Assembly (NCBI GenBank): GCA_020310875.1
Contig: CM035415.1
Span: 195,424,432-195,488,431, forward strand
Length of the DNA: 64,000 nt
Direction of reading: 5' to 3'
Source: Ceratopteris richardii
Taxonomy: Eukaryota; Streptophyta; Polypodiopsida; Polypodiales; Pteridaceae
The translations under genes and the position numbers were made by a program. Shown here piece by piece: positions 9,630 through 21,191 of this stretch; the first letter of the stretch is position 1, and each line of letters starts with the position of its first letter. The notes under the pieces were generated by a model. It saw only the letters and a list, made by a program, of their open reading frames with translations. It was not told the origin of the DNA and searched no databases.

Positions 9630-10769
9630 CTAATTTTCCATCAATGCATCATATTCTTCCTGCATAGCTTTCTCCCAATTTTCCTTACCTTTTGCCTCTT
9701 CATATGTAGAAGGGTCTTCATCTGTCTTTATCATATAAGCATAATCTTTGGTAGCCAAAAAAGAAGTGTCATAGCTATACCTTGTAGGTTGCCACTTGTG
9801 TCTTGATGACCTTCTAAGTTCTCCACTTCTTGAGGTTTCTGGTTCATCACACTCAGGATCAAATCTTGGCATTTCTTTGACTTCAGCCTGTACTTCATTA
9901 TTCTCCTCTTCATCAAATATCTGAACCTTTGATTTACTTTTCTTTTGATTCACAACTTCTTCATCACCTGTATTAATATTGATTGTACCTGCATACCAAG
10001 TACCTTGCTCATCAAATGTAACATCTTTTGATACAATAAATTGTTTTGTGGATGGACTCCACAACCTATATCCCATCTGCTTAGCATCATATCCAATGAA
10101 TACATACTTTTCAGCTTTAGGTTCCAATTTGTGCCTTAATTGTGATGGCACATATGCATATGCCAAACATCCAAATACTTTGCAATGATCTAATGTAGGT
10201 CTCTTACCCCACCATGCCTCATATGGTGTCATACCCTGCAAAGCTTTACATGGTAATCTATTAACCAAATAAGTAGTTGTATTTATAGCCTCAGCCCACA
10301 AGTAATTTGGGCAATTTTTCTCCTTCATCATTGACCTTGCAAACTCAACAAGAGTTCTATTCCTCCTTTCTGCTACACCATTTTGTTGAGGAGATTACCC
10401 GCAAGTAACCTCTCTTTTTATACATGCATTCCACAAGTAATCACTGAACTCATTAGAGAAATACTCTCCCCCTCCATCTGACCTTAGTCTTTTCAACTTA
10501 TGACCTGTAATTCTCTCTGCATACACATGATAATGTTTGAATGTATTGAACACCTCTGACTTATCTTTGATCACATAGATAGTGATCCATCCGGTAGCAT
10601 CATCAACATAAATCACATAATATCTTGAACCATTGACACTGAAATCCTTTGATGGCCCCCACACATCTGTGTGTACCAATTCAAGCTTTTCTGAATACAT
10701 AAAACCATGCTTGGAATAAGATTGCTTATGAGCCGTACCTAATTGACATGCCTCACATCTGTATGTCAT
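9630..10769 (-). pseudogene. B2 integrase (copia)
   Basis: Residues of the zinc domain (CEACQLGTAHK) and the core (HTDVWGPSKDFSVNGSRYYV, DDATGWITIYV, LRSDGGGEYFSNEF) are followed after a break by TYLVNRLPCKALQGMTPYEAWWGKRP, FGCLAYAYVPSQLRHKL and FIGYDAKQMGYRLW. This is the copia integrase core, then the C-terminal extension and the linker to RT. A stop near 10394 falls just before the expected catalytic glutamate segment (QNGVAERRN in this family), so two frames carry the domain. Inactive. Confidence 0.9.
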
Positions 10770-10790
10770 ATGTTGACCTGCAACATTAGG

Positions 10791-11318
10791 CTATTCAAGC
10801 ACTGAACCATTATTAATCATATCTTTGATACCTCTTTCATTGAAATGTCCAAGCCTCTTGTGCCAAAGATCTAACTCAGAGATCTTATGCCCTCCATAGG
10901 TGAACAAGGCATGACCAACATTACCTTGGATCTTCAATGTGAACAATCTTCCTTCTTTTTTTCCTGAAACAATCTGTTTATACCCATTGCTAGGGTCTTC
11001 CACAAACACTATTTCATTAGTGAATCTAACTTCATAACCTTTTTCAACAATTTGTCCTACACTTATCAAATTCTTAGGAATTGTAGGAACATACAAGACC
11101 TTACTCAAGAGAGTGCTACCATCCTTAGCCTTCAGTGATCCAATTGACTTTACATTGTGCTTTGTATTGTCACATGTTTGAACTACATGATTAGTTACCT
11201 TATTCTCCAAATCAGTCATCAATGCTATGTTACCACTCAGGTGATTGCTATATCTTGAGTCAATGTAGAAGACTCTTTGGTCTTCACTTTGCCTTTCACA
11301 ATTTGCATTCATTATCAA
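10791..11318 (-). pseudogene. B2 protease and GAG-pre-integrase
   Basis: The protease region reads VFYIDSRYSNHLSGN. The catalytic DSG is changed to DSR; B1 has DSG here. It continues through VLYVPTIPKNLISVGQIVEKGYEV to the GAG-pre-integrase domain LWHKRLGHFNERGI. The loss of the active-site glycine suggests that protease function was lost. Confidence 0.88.
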
Positions 11319-11345
11319 TGTTGAATCCTCCTTCTCATTTGAAGC

Positions 11346-12258
11346 CTAATTGTAGTAGGTATTGTTGTTTTGTTGACTTTCAAATCCTCTACCTGCATTT
11401 CTTCCAAAGTAACCTCTACCTCTGAAATTACCTCTTTGATTTCTGCCACCTCTTCCTCTTGAATTAAAATTCTGATTATATCCACCATTACTCTGAGTAT
11501 TATGCCAACAATCATTAGCTAAGTGATTTGTGTTACCACAAATCCAGCAAGCTTTGACTCCATCTTTATTACTCCTGCCTCTTCCTCTACCTTTGCCACC
11601 TCCTGTTCCTCTTACGAAGTTGGCCTGACTAGTTGTGCCTTCATCTTCATTTTTCTTGTTGCTTCCCTTCTCAAAGGTTAACATATTTCCTAGCAACTGA
11701 TTTAAGTCAGGAGTAAAATGATCAAGTGATAATTCAGTAGACAAAATGAATGGCTTCCATTTGTCATCACCTCTCAAACCTGTGAGGATTTGCCTTACCA
11801 ATTTATTCTCCTCAATGTCTTCATCAACTGCACCTAATGCATCTGCAATGTCCTTCATCCTTGTTACATAGTCTGAGATGGATTGAGAAGCCTTCTTCTT
11901 GAAAGTGGTAAATTCTGCCCATAAGGATGCCTTCCTTGACTTTGTTGTGTTTTGGAAATGCTCTTCCAAAGCATTCCATATATCACTTGCACTTTCAAAA
12001 CCTCTAATGTGAGGTAGCAAGTAGTCATTGACTTCCATATAGATAATGCTCCTAGCTTAAGCATCTCTGTTCATCCAATTCTTCAAATCTGATAATTCCT
12101 CCCTAGTTGGAACACTAGGATCTCTGAGTTGAGGCTTTTCTTCTTCACCTGTGATGTAACTTATCAATTATTTTCTCATAAGATGAGCTTCCATCCTCAT
12201 TGACCATGCTGGATAGTTTTCTCTATCGAACTTCTCTATTTGAAGAGAATCTCCCATC
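11346..12258 (-). pseudogene. B2 gag (copia)
   Basis: Gag starts at the ATG near 12258 (MGDSLQIEKFDRENYPAWSM). Stops at about 12170 and 12056 break its start, leaving 230 open codons from 12038. Landmarks are YLLPHIRGFESASDIWNALE, the capsid helices up to ILTGLRG, an RGRGRS-rich basic segment, and the zinc knuckle CWICGNTNHLANDC, followed by an arginine/glycine tail. Gag should form the virus-like particle and bind RNA. Confidence 0.88.
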
Positions 12259-12450
12259 CTTTCTTCACCTGTATATTGAATTCTTCAACCTCTATGAGTA
12301 ATAGATGTACCTTAACTTTGAATAATGTTCCTTTTGTCTTCCTTGATGTCGTATGACCTCCTTCTCAAGCTTTCACCTTCTGAGTCTTTATTTGTTGAAT
12401 TCTTTATGTCTACAGCAGTCGAGGTCCTCCTTCCTTCAATTCTAATGCTT

Positions 12451-12464
12451 CCTGCTCTGATACC
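12451..12464 (-). promoter_or_regulatory. B2 primer-binding site (initiator tRNA-Met)
   Basis: Minus strand TGGTATCAGAGCAG, two bases inside the 5' LTR end. Confidence 0.9.
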
Positions 12465-12466
12465 AC

Positions 12467-13500
12467 TAATGGAGAGTGTTAATCTCCAAAAGAACAAGTT
12501 ACTCTTGTAATTAGAGCACCTCTATAACAAGAATAACTCAAACCTTCTCCAAATTTAGAGGATCAATGATCAATTATAAATATTTTGAAAAAATCTATGA
12601 AGAAGATGTCTACATATAAAGTCTGTTGCACATATCTCTCTCATTACCTTATCAATTGTGTAAAGTTTTTTATGAAACTTTGCACAAGGTGTCGCCTACA
12701 ATTTGCGCACCTTCTCCAAGTTGAATCACTTCAAAAGATTCTGTATATCTTGAGAAATGATCTCAACAAGTTACCTATGTCTAAAATTGCTCTTCTGAGA
12801 AGTCGATTTAGACACCTATAACTTTTAACACTTGCTTCTCTCAATCTAGAACCCGTTTATGAAAATGCTTTTAGCCACAGATAGCTTACCTTCCAACTTA
12901 AAGATTGAGTGCTTGCTTGCTCAAAACTTTACACTGTGGAAGGAGAACTAACCAAAACATTAACATCGAATTTTGTGCCTGTTTCAGGAACTAGTGAACA
13001 CTTCTTCACATATGAATGTTCCTACACTTAATTCTCACAGCCTGTTTATAATTAGGCTCTCAAATTCTAACCATAGACTCATTAACTATGGACTTAGACA
13101 TCTACAAAAGGATTCTTGAAATGATCAAGCATAGAAGGAGAATGCACATAAACATCGGGCATAATTTGTCTTCCATTTCTGAAGAAATTTACAACTGAGT
13201 GATGAGAGAGACTCAACTCACTTCTAAGATGTCTAATGACTCATGCAACTCGTGATTACTCTATTCTCATGCTTTCTCATATTTGCCCCGACTTTTTTCT
13301 TGTATACATAGGCAAATATTTTCAATATCATGACTATACAAAAGTATAAGTGAACTATCTCTGAATTAATGTACATATGTGTACACATCTTCATCCTCTG
13401 AATATGCACTTCCTCCATGCTTCATAATTTGAACTTTCCTTCAATCTTTGGTTTCCAAATCTTCATTAAAACTTCAATTGTTGATTGCCTTGCACCAACA
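12467..13500 (-). repeat. B2 5' LTR (1034 bp)
   Basis: Starts TGTTGGTGCAAGG on the minus strand at 13500 and ends at the primer site. It matches the truncated 3' LTR (3533-4263) and, more distantly, the B1 LTRs. Confidence 0.9.
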
Positions 13501-13666
13501 TATCATACACAAACACATTAATGTAACACCTCCATGAACATTTCCATGCATGTGTTTTTTACATGGAACATGCTTATTTTTTTTATTCAGTGATGAAACA
13601 TGTGACTGGCCATCCATGTTTATTATTTTATCAACTGAGGTTAGTTGCTTTTTCAACTAAGGGGCA
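13501..13666 (+). other. D 3' untranslated end with polypurine tract
   Basis: No gene. The sequence ends CAACTAAGGGGCA directly before the D 3' LTR, a short polypurine tract on the plus strand that confirms D's orientation. Confidence 0.7.
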
Positions 13667-14328
13667 TGTTATAACTTATGGAGTATGTTGAACAATGCAT
13701 TGTTGGAGTATAACATGGAATATGTTGAACAATGCATTGTTGGAGTGTAACATGGAATATGTTGAACAATGCATTGTTGGAGTGTAACATGGAATATGTT
13801 GAACAATGCATTGTTGGAGTGTTAAATTATTATTGAACAATGCATTGTTATAGTGTTAAATTATTAATGTATTAATGTGTTTTTGATGTTTTTGATATAG
13901 CAGCTGAAACTTTGTGAGGAGCATGCAAGGCATGAAAGGACGGACATCAATAATCTAAATAATTATTATTTAGCTTGTAAATAAACCTGCGTAGAAGGTT
14001 CTATTGTTAGAAACAGTTAGAAAAGTGATGGTTAGAATAAGGGTCGTTGTAAACCGCAGTTTTTGTTATTGAAAGCAATGGTTTTCTGTAAAAGTTAGCA
14101 ACTTTTAGTTTCACGCCTACTTTTTGAAGCCGCTCTCATGTAACCACTCTTTTCGACGTAATCAAAAGTTCCTATAAATACATGCACTCTGTGGACTGTC
14201 GAAATAGAGTGCATGGGGGGAGATTGCACCCAATACTGCGTTCAGTCTCGTCTCTTGCTGTCTCTATTCTTCTGTGTGTTTTCTGCGTTCGTAACCTCTG
14301 TTTGCGCGTGAGCAAGATCCTGACAACA
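13667..14328 (+). repeat. D 3' LTR (662 bp)
   Basis: Starts TGTTATAACTTATGG and ends GACAACA, followed by the TSD CATAC. It contains the 37-bp tandem repeats near its start and a TATA-like CTATAAATAC at 14172-14181. Its first part matches the remnant at 1078-1112. Confidence 0.9.
13680..13827 (+). repeat. Four 37-bp tandem repeats with palindromic core
   Basis: Four units of exactly 37 bp repeat here. Each holds AACAATGCATTGTT, a perfect 14-bp palindrome, and a degenerate fifth copy follows near 13834. The array lies in the upstream part of the LTR, about 345 bp before the TATA-like motif. Confidence 0.93.
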
Positions 14329-14333
14329 CATAC

Positions 14334-15681
14334 ATGTCTTTGGAGCTAACAGATGTCTCCTTAGTACATGAAAGCAATGGCCAAATAGCATCTTCCACAA
14401 AAACATCACAAGTAACCATAATGCGTTTAGTTTGTGGATGATACAGATGATCGCCTTTACTTTTAGAACTATACCCAACAAAAATACATTTTACTAGTTT
14501 ATCATCCAATTTCTTGCAATGTTCTTCAGGCACTAATGCATATGCCAGACAACCAAAAACATGGATATGAGCAACAGATGGCTTGGGACCATGCCAAGCC
14601 TCATATGGAGTGATAGACTGTAGCGCTTTAGTGGGACACCTGTTAAGTACATATGCTACACACATAACAACAACTCTGGCAAAGCCTAAATCTTGACCAT
14701 ACACCTAGCCATCTCCATGAGTGATCTGTTCTTTCGTTTAGCAACTCTATTCTATTGAGGTTTATATGACACTGTACACTGATGTTTTATCCCACGTTCA
14801 GCCAGAAATGCATTAAAGTAAGAAGACATATATTCCCCCCCTCGATCAGAACGGAGGGTGCCCAGTTTACATGCTGATAGATTTTTAGCCAAAACCAGAT
14901 TCTATTTGAAGTGCATAAACACTTTAGACTTTGCTTTCAATGGATATACCCATGCATGCCTGGAAAAATCATCAATGAAAGTCACAAAGTAAAGATAATT
15001 TCCAAGGAGGGAGTCTGCATAGCACCACAGAAATCACTATGAATAAGCTGCTATTCTTATGTAGCTCGGACTGAACCATCTTTTGGAAATGAAGAACACT
15101 GCATTTTGCCCAAAATATAGCCTTCACATACATGTTTATTGGGTGCCTCAAGTTTGGGCAAAGAGTACACCATTTGAGATTTTTGTAGGTGTAGCAAACT
15201 AGTAAAATTCAGATGACCAAAGCATGCATGCCAAAGCTTTGCATCTGACATAGCCTAAGAATCATGTATTGCACATGCTAAATCATTCATAGATTTTTCA
15301 TAATCTAGGAGCTTATACAACCCACAAGATAAAATGCCAGAAGCAATAATCACGTCACCATTCGACAGATCATGAACTGTACATCTATCATCAATAAATT
15401 TCACAACCAAGACAATCTTGGCTAAAGCCAAAACTAATAACAAATTCTTCTTGATCCCTGGCACAAATAAAGCATTTGACAAAGTGAAAGAACTACCATC
15501 ATCAATAGTCAAGATGATCTTGCCAACTCCCTAATAGGAGTTGTTGGTGCATGTGACAATATTCCCTATAGGGGAGGCTCCAGTGAAGAGAAGAAACTAC
15601 GCTACAAGGTAATATGTTTGGTCGCCCCACTATCAAAGTACCAAATATTGAAGTCTACTGCAAACATGCACTACTCATGAG
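14334..15681 (-). pseudogene. A2 integrase, GAG-pre-integrase and end of protease
   Basis: The minus strand carries protease C-terminal sequence (SNALFVPGIKKNLLLVLALAK), the GAG-pre-integrase (LWHACFGHLNFTSLLHL), the integrase zinc segment (CEGYILGKMQ, with the second cysteine changed to Tyr) and the C-terminal part (VLNRCPTKALQSITPYEAW, FVGYSSKSKGD). Stops and frameshifts are frequent. It is bounded by D on the left (TSD CATAC) and B1 on the right (TSD ATGAG at 15677-15681). Confidence 0.87.
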
Positions 15682-16691
15682 TGATGGAGAGTGTTAATCT
15701 TGAAAAGACAAGCTTTCCTTGATGTTAGATCACCTCTACATCAAGAATAACTCTAAACTTCAACCAAGTTTGAAAACAAGTGTCAAACTATCAAGTCTTT
15801 AGCTAACTGTGAAGAAAGTCACTTCATAGAAAAGTCTCCTACACATTACTCACTCATTGACTAATCAAATGTGTAAAGTTTCTAATGAAACTTTGTATAA
15901 GGTTACACACCTCCTCCAAGTCAAAACATCTCAAAAGATTTAGTAGATTATGACAAATGATCCAAACAATCTACCTATGTCTAAAATTGCCTTCTTGTAG
16001 AGTCGACTTTGACACCTACAACTTCTAACACATGGTTCTCCCAAATTAGAACATGTTTAAGCAAATGCTTTTAGCCATAGATGGCTTACCTTTCAACTTA
16101 GATTTTGAATCCTCATTTGTGCAAAACTTTACATTGTGCACTGAGAATTGATCAATTATTTGATCATCGAGATTGTGCCTGTTTCAGAAGACACTCATCA
16201 CTTCTTCACATATAAATGTTCCTACACATAATTCTCTCAGCCTATTTGCAATTAGGCTCTAAAATCTTAACCATAGATGCATTGACTATGGAATTAGATG
16301 TCTACAAAAGTATTTCTGATATAATCAAACATAGAAGGAGAAATGGAGAAAAGGTCAGTGCGCAATTCTTGAGAATTCTTTCTATTCAACTCATCATACA
16401 TCTCATGGATGATTCATACAATACTCATGATCTATATCTCTCTATCTCATATGTACTTCATCTATATGTCACATACGACCATATACGCATACATATATAT
16501 ATACATATGAGCATTGATTCGTCATTACTTCAAGTATTTTGAAGTATTTACAAAGCTAATGTACATGTGTTTATAGACCTTTTCTTCCTCAACTTCCACT
16601 TTACTTCATGCTCTAAGACTTCAATCTTTCCTTCATGTCTTCACTCCTAAGTTTCATATTATCACCAATTGTTGATTGTCTTACTCGAACA
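15682..16691 (-). repeat. B1 3' LTR (1010 bp)
   Basis: Minus-strand start TGTTCGAGTAAGAC at 16691; end CTCTCCATCA next to the TSD ATGAG. Confidence 0.92.
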
Positions 16692-16705
16692 GCTCCCCCT
16701 CAGTC
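16692..16705 (-). promoter_or_regulatory. B1 polypurine tract
   Basis: Minus-strand GACTGAGGGGGAGC directly before the 3' LTR. Confidence 0.82.
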
Positions 16706-18284
16706 ATCAATTGTGATTATATGAATCTTCTTTATTCCTTCCATATCTTTAAACCTCTGCAACTTTGATCCATCTAAGCTTTTTGTCATCATATCTGCAA
16801 GTTGATCTTTTGTAGGAGTATGTATAACTTCTATTTCTTTATCAACAACCTTCTCTCTCAAAAAATGATATTGAATCTCAATGTGTTTGGTCCTAGCATG
16901 AAACACAGGATTCGCTACCAAATATAAAGAAAACATATTGTCTCCACAAATGATAGGAGTACTCTGAATGATATCAAAACTCTTCATAAGAGTCTTTCGC
17001 CATATGACTTTCTTTGCAGCTTCTACCATGCCTTTGTATTCTACTTCTGTAGATGATAAAGCAATTGTATGTTGCTTCTTAGAGCACCATGAAATTAACT
17101 TATCTCCCACATAACACATATCCATGTGTTGATCTTCTATCATCAGAGTTACCTGCCCAATCTGCATCACTATATATCTTGATTCTTGTATATGAAGTAA
17201 ACCCATAATACAAACCTTCTTTAAGTGTGCCCTTGATGTAGCTAAGTACTCTTTGTCCTGCAATCCAATGTTTCTTTCTAGGACAATGCATGAATTGAGA
17301 TAAAACTCCAACTGCATATGATAAGTCAGGCCTTGTTAATGTAGCAGAAATCAAGCTACCCACCAAACTCTGATAAAGCTTCATATCTTTGAATTCTTCT
17401 CCTCCATATCTACTCAATCTATGATTCACCTCCATTGGAGTTGGTGCTATCCTGCAATCTTCCATTCTAAATTTGGTTAGCAAATTTTTCAAGTACCTTT
17501 CTTGAGTTACATATACTCCATGTTGAGTATATGAAATCTCCATTCCCAAGAAGAATGACAAATTTCCCAAGTCATTGATTTTGAATTCTTTCTCCATCTG
17601 CTTCTTAATCATGTGTATACCTTTGTCATATGTTCCTGTAAGTATTATGTCATCAACATAAATACAAACATAAATAAATCCATCCTCACTTGCTTTGACT
17701 AGCAAGCTACTATCTGCCTTACATGCTTGAAACCCAAGTTCCTTCAAGAACTTTACAAGCCTATAATTCCATGCCCTTGGGGCCTGCTTCAAACCATACA
17801 AAGCTCTCTTGAGCTTACACACATGATTTGGATACACTTGATCTTTGAAACCATATGGTTGTTCCATGTCGACTTCATCTGAAATATAACCACTCAAAAT
17901 TGCATTCTTCACATCTAATTGAGATAATTTCCAACCTTTGCAAGGAGCAATCGCTATGAGAGTCCTTATGGTTGTCATCTTTGCAACATGACTATAAGTT
18001 TCATCATAGTCCACACCATGTGTCTGTGCAAATCCTTTTACAACAAGCCTGGCTTTGTACCTAGATACACTTCCATCGGCAAACCTTTTTGTTTTGTAAA
18101 CCCATTTACATCCAATGATCTTTTGACTATTTGGTTTAGGAAACAAATCCCATATTTCATTCTCCATCAATGCATCATATTCTTCCTGCATAGCTTTTTC
18201 CCAATTCTCCTTTCCTTTGGCTTCACCATATGTGGATGGGTCTTCATCTGCTTTTATCATATAAGCATAATCTTTAGTAGTCAA
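16700..18284 (-). pseudogene. B1 reverse transcriptase and RNase H (copia)
   Basis: A 394-codon frame (18284-17100) holds the RT: IIGCKWVYKTK, YKARLVVKGFAQTHGVDYDETY, QLDVKNAILSGY, ALYGLKQAPRAWN and CIYVDDIILTG (YVDD at residues 209-212), then the RNase H start ([21 protein letters not shown]). A frameshift near 17125 moves the rest of RNase H (DKLISWCSKKQHTIALSSTEVEYK to LDGSKLQRFKDMEGIKKI) into a second frame that ends at 16700. The RT core itself looks intact. Product would be cytoplasmic particle-associated reverse transcriptase. Confidence 0.92.
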
Positions 18285-19130
18285 GAATGAAGTATCATAG
18301 CTATACCTTGTAGGTTGCCATTTGTGCCTAGATGACCTTCTGAGTTCTCCACTTCTTGAAGTTTCTGGTTCATCATATTCTGGATCAAATCTTGGCCTTT
18401 CTTCTACTTCAACTTGTCCTTCATTACTTTCTTATTCATCACATATTTGAGCCTTTGATTTACCTTTCTTCTGAACCAAGATTTCTTCATCACCTGCATG
18501 AATATTAAGTGTACCTCCATACCAAGTACCTTGGCCTTTCTTCTACTTCAACTTGTCCTTCATTACTTTCTTCTTCATAACATATTTGAAGCTTTGATTT
18601 ACCTTTCTTCTGAACCAAGTTTTCTTCATCACCTGCATTGATATTAAGTGTACCTGCATACCAAGTACCTTTAGGTTCTAATTTATGCCTCAACTGAGAT
18701 GGCACATATGCATACGCCAAACATCCAAATACTTTACAATGATCCAAGGTAGGTCTCTTACCTCACCAAGCCTCATATGGTGTCATTGCAAAGCTTTACA
18801 TGGTAGTCTATTGACTAAGCCTCAGCCCACAAATAATTTGGGTAATTTTTCTCTTTCATCATTGATCTTGCAAACTCAACAAGAGTTCTATTTCTTCCCT
18901 CTTCTACCCCATTGTGTTGAGGAAAGTAACTACAAGTAACCTCTCTCTTTATACCTGCATTCCACAAATAATTATTGAATTCATTTGAAAAATACTCTCC
19001 TCCTCCATCTGATCTTAACCTCTTTAATTTTTGTCCTGTGTTTCTTTCTGCATATGCATGATAGTGTTTGAATGTATTAAACACTTCTAACTTGTCTTTG
19101 ATCACATAGATAGTGATCCACCTAGTAGCA
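18285..19130 (-). pseudogene. B1 integrase C-terminal part and linker
   Basis: The minus strand carries the integrase core end (GQKLKRLRSDGGGEYFSNEF, PQHNGVEEGRNRTLVEFARSM) and part of the extension (FGCLAYAYVPSQLRHKLEPK). The catalytic glutamate stretch reads GVEEGRN, compared with GVAERKN in A1. The domain is cut at 19130 by C. A 139-bp tandem duplication and a deletion of about 120 bp (relative to B2) disrupt the linker. Confidence 0.85.
18394..18671 (-). repeat. 139-bp tandem duplication in the B1 linker
   Basis: Copies at 18394-18532 and 18533-18671 are similar, with several mismatches. B2 has a single copy. The right junction lies in CTTTAGGTT, where B2 has about 120 bp that B1 lacks. 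Confidence 0.85.
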
Positions 19131-19552
19131 TGTTGTGGAAGGACTCCATAGCCTTCACACAAGACTAACTAGGAAGGCCACACACTAGGAAGAGAGATGT
19201 GTTTCCACCCAACCAACCCCTCCAATATATAGCTCCAAGACCAAGGGGGTAAGTCCCTCTCAAGAGGACATGTGTACCTTCCATCACATGGGTCCTAAGG
19301 TATTCACATGGTTTCCAAGCTTAGGATATCACATGAAATCACATGGCTTCTAAAAGAAGACTCTCCAAGCTTTCACGTACAAACCAAGTGGCTAGGAGAA
19401 GCTTCCAATCAAGCCTAAGGTACTCAACCTTAGAGAATCAACCCTAAGGTTCAAGACCCATCTAAAAGGGGTAAATAAACCATAAATCCAAAGGGTTTCA
19501 CACCTAGAAACCCAAGGGTTCTACCCCTTAGACCCAATGTAATTATACAACA
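19131..19552 (-). repeat. C 3' LTR (422 bp)
   Basis: Begins TGTTGTGG and ends ATACAACA on the plus strand. It is nearly identical to 27221-27642. Confidence 0.94.
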
Positions 19553-19571
19553 TTCTCCCCCCCTTAAAAGC
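19553..19571 (-). promoter_or_regulatory. C polypurine tract
   Basis: Minus-strand CTTTTAAGGGGGGGAGAA immediately before the LTR. Confidence 0.85.
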
Positions 19572-20886
19572 ATTTCCGTCCTCGGAAATGAGTGGAGATA
19601 TATACCTTGGGGTATTCCCCCGTGCTCCATGATCAATCTCAAAGATCATGGCCTTCATCTCTCTAATTCGCCTCTTAATTCAAAAGGGTGATTTCTATCC
19701 TGAATGAATCTTTAAAGAGGAGAATCCATGTGTGGTCTGATTCCCTGCCCGAATCAGTCAAAGTTCCATCTAGTTTGCATATGAAAAAGAACTGAGTCGA
19801 ATGCAAAGTATGGAAAGAATGAAAGGGTGGAAGAGAACCTCCCTTCCTATTTCCTTTGTTTAAGCCATGTGCCATCTAGGTCTCCAAAGCTCAAACATGT
19901 GGATTAGGTGGAGTCAAAGTGACTTCAACTAAATTGTTGCCTTGGTCCATCTCTTTGCACTACTAGTGCATGAACCTAGCAAAATAGATGAATGCTAATT
20001 AAGGTTTCCTTATTAGATTCATCTCTCAAGTTAGAATCCAACTTGTACTAAAAGGAAGATGAATCTGACATAATCCCTGCCCAAATTACTCTCGTTTAGT
20101 GAAATGGGTGGATTCTCTTGTTTTCAATTTGCCTCCAATAAATCTAAATAGAGGGGAATATTATTATTTAATCCCTACCTAACCAATAGAATGGTAAAGG
20201 TGGATTATCTAGTTTTTACAAGGATATAACATCCTCTTCATCTTCAGAGAGAAATAGCTTACCAAAAGTGGATTCAATGTTCTTTCAAAACTTTACGTAG
20301 TTTTGAGAATCCACTTTTAAGGGACTAGAATCCATAAGGGTTAATATTGTAGCCTTTGATTGAAAGCTATTTTACTTGTTCTTCCAAAAAGATTAAGATC
20401 TTTATAATTACGTCCCGAAATGTGAACTCATAGTGTAAAAGATCGTGTTATCTTTAAGGTCATAAGTAGAAATAGATTATTCCAATCATTTCTTCAATGT
20501 TTAACCTTTACGAATCTTTAATTGGATCTCAATCCTTAAGGGTCTTCTTGATCCTTCTAGAGTTCTCTCCCTTATATTCTCAATCTGTTAAAGATGTCCT
20601 ATGGTGACATCTTTCTTATTCTTCAATTGACTTGAAATATCAATCCAAAAGATGATCTTTCTGAGTTTTCTTTCAAGCTTGGTCTAAGATCATTTTTATG
20701 TTCCTTGAATTTCAAGTCATACTTTGGCATGAAGCTTTTAGAGCTTCATCCTTTGGAGTTTACCTTCAAAATCAAAAAAGTTGATCCTTTCCTTATTTCT
20801 AACTCTCTATAAGAGATAGATACTTTCATATCTTGTTGGAAGAATTCTTCTTCCCTTTGAGAGGATAATTGAAGAAGATGCCTATT
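19572..20886. other. C interior, left part, non-coding
   Basis: AT-rich sequence with many short stop-bounded frames. I recognise no domain except the possible pol terminus next to the polypurine tract. It ends at the A1 target CTATT (20882-20886). Confidence 0.65.
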
Positions 20887-21117
20887 TGTTGGAGATAGAC
20901 GTCTGCAGAAGCACGCGAACAACACAAGGAAGAAGAAGAAGCTTGGAGCACAAACACACAATACTGAATGTATTACTAGAGAATGTACAAAGATAAGTAG
21001 CCCATTAGGGCAATAGGCATATATACAAGCCAGGGGAAAAAAACCTCCTAAAGAGGGAAAAAAGTGTCCCAGTGGTCCTAGAGTGTTCACTCACATCACT
21101 ACCTAAATATATCAACA
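20887..21117 (-). repeat. A1 3' LTR (231 bp)
   Basis: Starts TGTTGATATATTTAGG on the minus strand and ends CTCCAACA. Five of about nine differences from the 5' LTR cluster near 21068-21076. Confidence 0.94.
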
Positions 21118-21134
21118 AATCCCCCCTGGGAGTG
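21118..21134 (-). promoter_or_regulatory. A1 polypurine tract
   Basis: Minus-strand CACTCCCAGGGGGGATT adjacent to the 3' LTR. Confidence 0.85.
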
Positions 21135-21191
21135 ATGCGATGAACAAGGATCTGGCACTCATGTATAAGGAAGTGCCAAGCTATGTGGAAA

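Larger units (their letters stand above)
3533..13500 (-). mobile_element. Copia element B2, carrying E
   Basis: A family-B copia element on the minus strand has a complete 5' LTR at 12467-13500, a primer site, and gag, protease, integrase, RT and RNase H in standard copia order. RNase H is split by E (4609-8503). Its 3' LTR keeps only 3533-4263 of about 1030 bp, because the outer part was deleted together with the rest of A3 and part of D. Comparison with B1 (15682-31442) defines the boundaries. The sequence right of 13500 is D's 3' region, so B2 originally inserted in D. Confidence 0.88.
1078..14328 (+). mobile_element. Gypsy element D, inserted in A2
   Basis: The element starts TGTTATAACTTATGG and ends GACAACA, and is flanked by CATAC at 1073-1077 and 14329-14333. 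Only a truncated 5' LTR, a reverse transcriptase stretch (about 1164-1731), a short 3' untranslated segment with a polypurine tract (13501-13666) and the full 3' LTR (13667-14328) remain. The 5' LTR remainder, gag and protease were lost at the junction near 1168. Integrase and the end of RNase H were lost between A3 and B2. The RT sequence places it in Ty3/gypsy on the plus strand, opposite to its host A2. Confidence 0.85.

Noticed and set aside
19131-19552. Possibility that the 422-bp repeat pair is a segmental duplication and not LTRs.
   Set aside because: TG...CA ends, an adjacent polypurine tract and a 5-bp TSD (TAGCA) show an LTR element.
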